Assembly (NCBI GenBank): GCA_946555465.1
Contig: CAMNST010000012.1
Span: 1-64,000 of the forward strand
Direction: 5' to 3'
DNA from: an uncultured Clostridia bacterium
GTDB lineage: Bacteria; Bacillota; Clostridia; Oscillospirales; Acutalibacteraceae
DNA length: 64,000 bases
Under the pieces are notes generated by a model. That model was not told where the DNA came from. It searched no databases and saw only the letters and a program-made list of their open reading frames with translations. Positions 57,442 to 64,000 of this stretch are shown piece after piece. Positions within the stretch are counted from its first letter, which is position 1, and every line of letters starts with the position of its first letter. Position numbers and translations under genes: made by a program.

Positions 57442-58713
57442 TTACCTCTTCTTTCCGATTGCACGCAGAAATCGATTTAAATAATCATATGTATCCCTCT
57501 GTGCCTCCATCAACCTTACTACGCTACCCTTTAAATATATTAAGCCGTTTCTTTTTCCGTTTGACCATACAAATCCCTGAACAGAATCTGCAGAGGTAAA
57601 CAAAGTCTTATTTCTCGAATCCAGATAAATATGCTGTGGTATCCATGCACCAGCACCGATTTGACCATGTGCTGAAACATCCTGTATTGCATGCAAACCA
57701 TATCCAAGCCACATCAGCGATCTTGCATAATTCTTATTCCACCAATATATAGCATCTTTTAATCTTCTTTCTGCGTATTCTTTTCTGGAATCCCTTCCCA
57801 TTGAAGTATATTCATTAAAATGCCAATATTGCCATCTTTGAAAATTATGCAACTGCTGAGGAGAATATATTGGATTATTACCCCGACCAGATCCATTCAT
57901 CGCTATTGCTTTTGAATACAAGGTTGATGAATAATACACATCCAAATCCTGACAATATTTTGCAAGTTTTTCAGCACAGTGATAATTGAAACCACACCTT
58001 ATAGCCCAATAGTATGTTCCGTAGTAATATCTCTTTCCGTTAGATACAACACTATAGTAATTTCCCTTTGATTTGAACCCACTATGAACCGCTTTTGCCC
58101 AGGTGCCTCTAATATCAACATTGTTTACAGGGTCATTACAACAATATGCAAACAAGTTAACACCTGCATTTTCATTCTTTTGCATTTGGGCATATTCGGG
58201 TAAATCTGCATTTATGAATCTGCACCAACTTGGCATATAATAACGTGACTGAAGATAGTACATTCCAAACTCGTCATCATAATAGTACCCTTTATATCTG
58301 ATTGGATTTATGCTGTCAAACTTCAATGCGGCTTCTGCATAAGGGAGTGTGCTGCCGATATTTCTGCTGCCACCGATTATTTCACCCCAAGCATTAAAAT
58401 AATATTCGGATATTCTGTTTCCGTCTGCGTCAGCAAATCCAGTTACATCACCCATTGCATTTTTTGTGTAATAGAAAACATATTCATTATCAAGAACAGC
58501 ACCGAGAATTTCATTATTATCATCATATAAAAACAGTATTTCGTCCGTTCTGGCACCATTTTCATCTATTGTGTATTGCGAAGTAATATTACCGTTTATT
58601 GTTGTAAAATATGTTGTTACACCCATTAAGGTTTTAGATGTTCGGATTCCGTCACTGTCATATTTATATGAATATGCATTTTCTCCATAGTCGCTATAGG
58701 TATATATTATCAC
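57442..58713 (-). CDS. Orphan Rhs cassette with zinc-phospholipase/HET-C-like tip
   Basis: Opens with MIIYTYSDYGENAYSYKYDS like the others, but its Rhs core (LYDDNNEILGAVLDNEYVFY, YLQSRYYMPSWCRFINADLP) is clearly diverged, so it came from a different Rhs lineage. The tip begins after NVDIRGT and contains WLGYGLHAIQDVSAHGQIG (His341, Asp345, His349), a pattern of zinc-dependent phospholipase C and HET-C-like proteins, with further His residues (YHCAEK, WHFNE, PQHIY) as possible ligands. Likely a membrane-damaging or esterase toxin; enzymatic class is inference. No own delivery domains. Confidence 0.7.
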   Translation of the reverse strand: MIIYTYSDYGENAYSYKYDSDGIRTSKTLMGVTTYFTTINGNITSQYTIDENGARTDEILFLYDDNNEILGAVLDNEYVFYYTKNAMGDVTGFADADGNRISEYYFNAWGEIIGGSRNIGSTLPYAEAALKFDSINPIRYKGYYYDDEFGMYYLQSRYYMPSWCRFINADLPEYAQMQKNENAGVNLFAYCCNDPVNNVDIRGTWAKAVHSGFKSKGNYYSVVSNGKRYYYGTYYWAIRCGFNYHCAEKLAKYCQDLDVYYSSTLYSKAIAMNGSGRGNNPIYSPQQLHNFQRWQYWHFNEYTSMGRDSRKEYAERRLKDAIYWWNKNYARSLMWLGYGLHAIQDVSAHGQIGAGAWIPQHIYLDSRNKTLFTSADSVQGFVWSNGKRNGLIYLKGSVVRLMEAQRDTYDYLNRFLRAIGKKR

Positions 58714-58906
58714 AAATTGTCACATTTGTAAATATATATTATAAATTTTGTTGTGTGAAATTATTTTACAAAAAATAAAATCCGTGTGTAACATTCACGT
58801 TTCATCTACTGTAGTGAATTATTCTCACAAGAAACATTTGGTTGTTTATAAGTATCATTCACAATTTGTCCATCTCAAAAAGTCAAGGGGTGAGTTAACT
58901 CACCCC
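58695..58906 (-). repeat. Cassette-border repeat, copy f
   Basis: Promoter-like block 58704-58732, variable middle, palindrome GGGGTGAGTTAACTCACCCC at 58887-58906. It separates the full-length Rhs unit from the first orphan cassette. Confidence 0.88.
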
Positions 58907-58910
58907 TGCA
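58883..58910 (-). terminator. Border hairpin f, terminator of the full-length Rhs unit
   Basis: Perfect palindrome followed on the minus strand by TTGACTTTTTG, eight bases past the stop of the putative immunity gene. Confidence 0.85.
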
Positions 58911-58913
58911 TAA

Positions 58914-59423
58914 TTAATCTCCATTTTGACTTTTATCAATTATATAAATCCAACAACTTTCTTCTTTACCATCTTCTAATTTATAATATATTTTTGTTCC
59001 TTCGGGTTCATATCCCATACAATCAATATCTTTTATATCATCTTGATAATCAACAAAAATATATTTTAAATTTTTATCAACCTCTTCCCACTCTTTATTC
59101 CATGTAATCGGTAGCATCGTTCCACCGTAATTAAGCGAATAATACTTTTTTCCATCTTTTTCTTTCACATCAAAAATATAAGTGAAAAATTCGTTTGAAG
59201 GTGAATTATACAAATAGATTACATTGTCATCATTTTCATATAAAAATACTTCTTTTTCGAATCGACTATCATATATTTCATTACATTCTGAATTTGTTTT
59301 TACATATTCATAAGGACTTTCATATATATATCGACCATCTAGAGCATACCATAGAATAAAAATTGCAATCTGTATAGAAAATGTTAATATAAAAACTATT
59401 AAAAACTTTAATACTTTTTTCAA
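58914..59423 (-). CDS. Putative immunity protein of the full-length Rhs toxin
   Basis: A 169-residue single-pass membrane protein with a helix at about 5-27 and an outward domain. The C-terminal 70 residues are almost identical to those of 54922-55419; the N-terminal part differs. I place the start at TTG 59423, seven bases after GGGGAGG; the frame is open eight codons further, overlapping the Rhs stop. Position directly behind the Rhs tip is the standard place for an rhsI/immunity gene. Family unknown. Confidence 0.72.
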   Translation of the reverse strand: MKKVLKFLIVFILTFSIQIAIFILWYALDGRYIYESPYEYVKTNSECNEIYDSRFEKEVFLYENDDNVIYLYNSPSNEFFTYIFDVKEKDGKKYYSLNYGGTMLPITWNKEWEEVDKNLKYIFVDYQDDIKDIDCMGYEPEGTKIYYKLEDGKEESCWIYIIDKSQNGD

Positions 59424-59439
59424 AATTACACCTCCCCTA

Positions 59440-62400
59440 TCAAGCAAACACTAAAGAACCAAAAGAAGAGGACAATGATATAGCAAACACAATTACTGCT
59501 ATAATCATATAAACTGCATATTCCGGAGATACTGCATACCCAGAATCATATGGTGTATTAGAATTATTCAAATCGAATTTTATTTCCAAACTTATATTCA
59601 TAAAAAAGTTCCCAACACCTTTTAATGAACTTTCAATATATGCGCCAATTTGAGAACCTTTATCTATAACCCCCGCAGACCAATCTTTCATATCAAACAA
59701 TTTGAATTTACCATCAAGTAAACTACTCAAAGATGCCATAAATCCATCTTCATTACCATATCCAAATGTAATATTAAAAATATTAAAAACTTTAATATTT
59801 TGAAATAATTCCTTGGTCTTACTTTTCACAGATTGATTAAAATATTCAAAAAAGAAATCATCTTTTAGAAATTTTGTTATCTTATAGAATGATGACTTCA
59901 TAAATTCTTCAAAGTCTTTTGCTGTTTCATCAAACCAATTAAATAGTTTTTCAGACGCTTGCTGTTTTCTTCTTTCGTTTTCTTCTTTACTTAGTTTGGG
60001 ATTATATTCGAAATGCATAAAAGAAGGATTTTTAGTAAAGTATGTTGCAATAATAGCAGCAAAATCATCACCCAACCGCTCCTGTGCCTCTAAACTTAAA
60101 AACAGTACACCAATAAAATCACCTATTGCTTTTCCGGCATCAGAAACATAAGCATTGCCGCTTGGGTCAACGTAAAGAATAGGATTGTTTACACAGTACA
60201 CATAAGCATTGATATTTAAAGGTCTGTTTGTATTAATATATCCAAAACTGTCTGCTGAAATAAATCTGCACCACTCGGGGTTGTAATATCTGCTTTGCAG
60301 GTAATAAAGTCCCGTTTCATTATCGTAATAATATCCGCGGTATCTTAACGGATTTATTTCTGCGATTGATAACTGTTCTGCGTTATCTTCTTCCGCTGTT
60401 TCTATTGAAAGAAGTTTACCCCATTCATCATATGCATACTGTGCTATCAGATTTCCTTCTGCATCCGTTATTCCCCTTACATCTCCGCTCTGATTGGTGA
60501 TATAAAGATACTGCACATCATTCAGCACAAATCCTATCGGCGTGCTTCCGTTATACTGAAAATACAGATGATTCGTTCCGTCTGACTGCGAAAGAACGAC
60601 TCCGTCTTTTTCATTGATTTCGGTGCTTACTCCGTTGATTGTTTTTACAGACCTGATACCATTGAAATACTTATAACTGTATGTATTTTCTCCGTCTGTT
60701 ATGGTTTCAAGCGTTTTTGAACCGCTCCACTGATACTCGTACCTGCCGTCTGAAACAAGATTTCCGTTTGCATCATAGGTAAGTTGTGTATCGTTTACCG
60801 ACGTCAACTGATCCTGCCACTCGCTGTTTGCATAGGAGAATGCTGTTGTTTCTCCGTCTGTGGTTTTCGTCAGCATATTTCCGCGGCTGTCATAACTGTA
60901 CTGCGAGTTTATTTCTCCCGCGGTACTTATCAGTTCACCGCACTCATCATAAGCATATTCATTTCTTTCATCAGATATGATGTTTCCGTTTTCGTATTTA
61001 TTGGAGAAATGAATAGAATACTGCTCATAACTTTTGCTCAGTGTATCTTCTTCATCATTAAAACTATATAACGCCGACAATACGGCTGATTCACCGTTTT
61101 TTACCGTTTCGGTTGATGAAGTTTTATCTTTCTGAATACTGTAATTTATTGTACCGTAATCAGAAGTATATGATACATTGTTTTCAGAATAAACAGTTGT
61201 AAAATTCTTGTCAAAATGCGTTTCAGTAACTGTTGTTACATCATTTTCAGTTACACTGTTATAATTCTGTTTTTCTATCCGACCTTTGAAAATCGTCTTT
61301 TTGGTTAAACTTTCACTGTTTTCCTTGTTTGATACAGTGTAAAAATATTCATCGTTATATATTTCGGTTGTATTTGCCGATTTTGGGCTTATTCCGTAGT
61401 AGTATTTTCCGTTGACATATTTTCCATGAATATTTGAATATTTATCAACAGAATGTATTTCGGTATCACCGTTGGCATATGAGATTCTGTTAAGTTTACG
61501 TCCGTTTGAGGCTGTTACCTTTTCATCCGTAACATCATAATCGTAATCTTCTATGGTTATTCCGTTTACATCTATTTTATCCATCTTTCCGTTTGGAAGA
61601 TAATAATAGTCGTAAATATCGAAATGCTTTTTGCTGAGCGTTCCGACCTCGGAATATTCATACGCTGTGGTTATATCAAACTTGTTTGTTTCGCTTATCA
61701 GGTTGTTTGCTTCGTCATAAACATAGCGCTGACCCACGGTTTTATCCGTATAAGCATATGGCAGATTATCCTGTTCGGGGTTATACTGGCTGTTGTCTAT
61801 TTCCTGAACCGTTCTGCCCTTTTCATCATACACCGTTCGCTGATATTCTCCGTCGGCATTTACAAGCAGCGTTCTGCCTGCCGCATCATATGTATACGTC
61901 GTTTCGCTTTCTCCTGATTTTGATGTTATCAGCCTGTCCTGTATATCATATGTATTTTCGCTTATATTTATACTCTGCGTGCCGTCTTCGTTTTCGGTTA
62001 CATTTGTCAGTTTTATGCTGTTGCCGCGGCTATCATACACATATGTTGTTGTGCTTTTATTATCTTCATCTTCGCTTTTTACAAGCATTCCGTTTTCATA
62101 TGTATATCTTATAACGCCTTCGTAGTCATATGCTCCGTTTTTATACACCAACTGACCCTTAAAAGCAAGGTTGCCGTTTTCGTCATACTGATAACACATT
62201 GTGACCTCATCTTTAACCTCTTTGATTAATCGGTCATTGTCATCATAGTAATAATTTGTTTCGCTTTCGCCGCTTTTCTGCGTTTTCAGCCTGCCTTTTT
62301 CGTCATATGTGTACTCGGTTACGGTTTCTCCCTGCTCTGTTTTTATCAGATTCTGATTATCGTCATAGGTATAAACGGTTTCGTCGCCGTTTTCATCTGT

Positions 62401-64000
62401 TGATGATATGACATTGCCGAAGAAGTTGTATTTCACCGATGAGGACTGACCGTTTGAGGAGGTTACCGTTACGCCGTTATCGGAATATACAAAAGAGGTT
62501 ACATAGCCATTGTCTTTAACATACTGTGCAACCCTGCCCTGCTCGTCAAGAACAATGGTTTTATCTCCGCTTTTTGCCAGTTTTCCGTTGGCATATTCAT
62601 ATTTTCCTGTGATTACGCCTGACTGATCGGTTACTTTTATAAGATTGCCGCTGCTGTATGCATAACGGATGACTCCGCCGCTGCAGTCTGTTACAGATAC
62701 CGGGCAGCCGTCTGAAAGCGCAATCGCCGTTTTTCTGCCTGCCCCGTCTGTTATTTCTATTTTATCATCTTCTCTTGCAAATGTAAACAGATTTTGGTAA
62801 TCATTACCAATTCTTAACAATTCGCCTGTTGTGCCGTAGTGATAGTTCAGCCCGCCGATTTTTGCTATATATTCCGTAATCTGCGTATCATCGCTGTTGT
62901 AAACAACAGACATTTCGATGTTATTTGCTTCATTTACGTAAAGATATCTGCTTTTCTGAACAAAAATCAGTTCTTCAAAATCAGGCGTTACAATCGTTGC
63001 AAGCACACCGTTTTCGGCAAAAGATAGCGAACTGTTAAACGAATAACTCCATTTGTCATTTTTATATTGCCTTTTAACTGCAAAGGATGCGCCGTTGTAG
63101 TTTAATGTTAAGTCAACTGCACTTTCACTGTAATCAAAACGGTTTTTCTCTTCCCGGGTTACCGCTGTGGGGTTGCATCTTGAGGACGTAATCCCCTTAC
63201 TGTAACTCAAATAAATCGTTGTTTTGCTTGGGTCAATATAAAACGGTTTTTCATATTTTTTCCATCTGACAATCGGACCAGACAGAAAACCATAATACAA
63301 ATCACCGCCCTCACCCTTAGGGTTATATATACCTGTTTTCTCACCATCAAAATAAAGTTTCGGCGGATATATATCATGGTAGCGGGAAGCACTTGTATTT
63401 CCGGCAAAATCACAGACTCTTGCTTGTATATATCCAACAGAATCCTTTTCAATTTCAAAAATATTGCTGCTCTGCCATGTTGAACCGTTATCAATACTGT
63501 ACTGTGAAACACCCGACAAAGCATCTGCCGCATCAATCGTTATAAGCGTTTTTTCGCCGCTGTTATCAATATCCACATTGTTAACTGTCGGTGAGACCGA
63601 ATCAATTTTATCAAGCACAACCGTATCTAAAAGCGTAATGTTTCCTGCGGTATCTCTGGCATAGATATACACGGTGCCGTTTGATGAAAATGTCTTTGTG
63701 TTTTCAGCCTGCCAGTTATATACACCTTCGGTGCTGCTGAAACTGTAAGCCGTTTCGTGAAGGCCCGATATTTCGTCAGACGCATCGGCGGTTAAAGTAA
63801 CACTTTCCACCCAGTCGCTCGGTTCAATATAACTTACACTTCCCGAAGGTGAAACCCTGTCTATCTTCAAATCAATTTCGCTGAACTGTGAAATATTTCC
63901 TGCGTTATCTTTTGCATAAACATAGAATTTTGACGTGTCGGAAACAGTTTTTGTGTTTTCCTCCTGCCAGTTATACTTGCCTGCTTCAGCAGAAAAACTA
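59440..64000 (-). CDS. Large Rhs/WapA-type YD-repeat protein, partial (runs off the window)
   Basis: At least 1519 residues; the frame is still open at 64000, so the N-terminus with any signal or wall-binding domain is outside. Order seen: bacterial Ig-like/cadherin-like repeats (YVYAKDNAGNIS, YIYARDTAGNIT), a beta-rich linker, then many YD repeats (YTYDEKGRL, YVYDEANNLI, YSYDSRGNMLT), the Rhs core (LYYLQSRYYNPEWCRFISAD) and the tip border DPSGN. The roughly 225-residue tip is helical, with ITFGYGNEDGF and a C-terminal hydrophobic helix. Such proteins form a shell that carries the tip into neighbouring cells. The tip's activity is unknown. Followed by its putative immunity gene and the orphan cassettes. 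Confidence 0.9.
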   Translation of the reverse strand, partial: SFSAEAGKYNWQEENTKTVSDTSKFYVYAKDNAGNISQFSEIDLKIDRVSPSGSVSYIEPSDWVESVTLTADASDEISGLHETAYSFSSTEGVYNWQAENTKTFSSNGTVYIYARDTAGNITLLDTVVLDKIDSVSPTVNNVDIDNSGEKTLITIDAADALSGVSQYSIDNGSTWQSSNIFEIEKDSVGYIQARVCDFAGNTSASRYHDIYPPKLYFDGEKTGIYNPKGEGGDLYYGFLSGPIVRWKKYEKPFYIDPSKTTIYLSYSKGITSSRCNPTAVTREEKNRFDYSESAVDLTLNYNGASFAVKRQYKNDKWSYSFNSSLSFAENGVLATIVTPDFEELIFVQKSRYLYVNEANNIEMSVVYNSDDTQITEYIAKIGGLNYHYGTTGELLRIGNDYQNLFTFAREDDKIEITDGAGRKTAIALSDGCPVSVTDCSGGVIRYAYSSGNLIKVTDQSGVITGKYEYANGKLAKSGDKTIVLDEQGRVAQYVKDNGYVTSFVYSDNGVTVTSSNGQSSSVKYNFFGNVISSTDENGDETVYTYDDNQNLIKTEQGETVTEYTYDEKGRLKTQKSGESETNYYYDDNDRLIKEVKDEVTMCYQYDENGNLAFKGQLVYKNGAYDYEGVIRYTYENGMLVKSEDEDNKSTTTYVYDSRGNSIKLTNVTENEDGTQSINISENTYDIQDRLITSKSGESETTYTYDAAGRTLLVNADGEYQRTVYDEKGRTVQEIDNSQYNPEQDNLPYAYTDKTVGQRYVYDEANNLISETNKFDITTAYEYSEVGTLSKKHFDIYDYYYLPNGKMDKIDVNGITIEDYDYDVTDEKVTASNGRKLNRISYANGDTEIHSVDKYSNIHGKYVNGKYYYGISPKSANTTEIYNDEYFYTVSNKENSESLTKKTIFKGRIEKQNYNSVTENDVTTVTETHFDKNFTTVYSENNVSYTSDYGTINYSIQKDKTSSTETVKNGESAVLSALYSFNDEEDTLSKSYEQYSIHFSNKYENGNIISDERNEYAYDECGELISTAGEINSQYSYDSRGNMLTKTTDGETTAFSYANSEWQDQLTSVNDTQLTYDANGNLVSDGRYEYQWSGSKTLETITDGENTYSYKYFNGIRSVKTINGVSTEINEKDGVVLSQSDGTNHLYFQYNGSTPIGFVLNDVQYLYITNQSGDVRGITDAEGNLIAQYAYDEWGKLLSIETAEEDNAEQLSIAEINPLRYRGYYYDNETGLYYLQSRYYNPEWCRFISADSFGYINTNRPLNINAYVYCVNNPILYVDPSGNAYVSDAGKAIGDFIGVLFLSLEAQERLGDDFAAIIATYFTKNPSFMHFEYNPKLSKEENERRKQQASEKLFNWFDETAKDFEEFMKSSFYKITKFLKDDFFFEYFNQSVKSKTKELFQNIKVFNIFNITFGYGNEDGFMASLSSLLDGKFKLFDMKDWSAGVIDKGSQIGAYIESSLKGVGNFFMNISLEIKFDLNNSNTPYDSGYAVSPEYAVYMIIAVIVFAISLSSSFGSLVFA

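Noticed and set aside
48800-58910. Evenly recurring repeats suggesting a CRISPR array
   Set aside because: The repeats are about 100-210 bases long and 1-3 kb apart with genes between them; there are no short spacers and no cas genes.
59440-63870. Phage tail-fibre or adhesin reading of the large repetitive gene
   Set aside because: The YD repeats, RYRGYYYD...LQSRYY core and DPSGN border are specific to Rhs/WapA proteins, and no phage structural genes are present.

Overview
The window comes from a low-GC Gram-positive bacterium, most likely an uncultured gut clostridium of the Ruminococcaceae/Oscillospirales type. The signs are strong AGGAGG ribosome-binding sites, consensus sigma-A promoters, U-run hairpin terminators, a CIRCE element, a class B-type sortase, a TagF-like teichoic acid enzyme, and a GH3 glucosidase with the permuted domain order known from ruminococci. 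The genus is inference. No rRNA, CRISPR array, integrase or transposase was seen.

From 1 to about 47.9 kb the window is ordinary chromosome. In order: tRNA-Pro; a minus-strand CorC/Pth/Mfd operon; a radical SAM protein; LacZ and an EPS-type sugar transferase; a lipoprotein and SecA; glutamate dehydrogenase; two unknown membrane proteins; a minus-strand run ClC-GH30-PHP-SdpI; CIRCE-controlled HtpG; a glycerophosphodiesterase; a response regulator/histidine kinase/HtrA operon; a DUF815 ATPase; a GntR regulator next to ilvC; the GH3 enzyme; a strong candidate small RNA at 34.7 kb; a small unknown protein with a sigma-region-4 protein; a DUF1624 acyltransferase; a tight five-gene operon (FlK-like thioesterase, HAD-NUDIX fusion, cysteine desulfurase, ThiI, sortase-like protein); an acyltransferase with a GT2-TagF fusion; and a MATE transporter with a leader that can fold two ways.

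From about 48 to 64 kb, all on the minus strand, lies an accessory locus. A very large Rhs/WapA-type YD-repeat protein runs in from the right edge (59440 to beyond 64000) and is followed by a putative immunity gene. Six further units lie downstream. Each begins with the same repeat, which holds a conserved promoter-like pair (TTTACA, 17 bases, TAATAT) and a GTG-initiated open frame. Units end with a hairpin that is usually the palindrome GGGGTGAGTTAACTCACCCC or close to it. Three units keep a fragment of Rhs core joined to an alternative C-terminal tip and one or more membrane or single-pass putative immunity genes. The others have lost the core and keep only orphan immunity-like genes and toxin remnants. 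Paralogy, a 364-base identity between two units, mosaic immunity genes, frameshifts and remnants towards the distal end all point to a polymorphic-toxin cassette store that recombines with the full-length gene and decays with distance. This is the most interesting part of the window.
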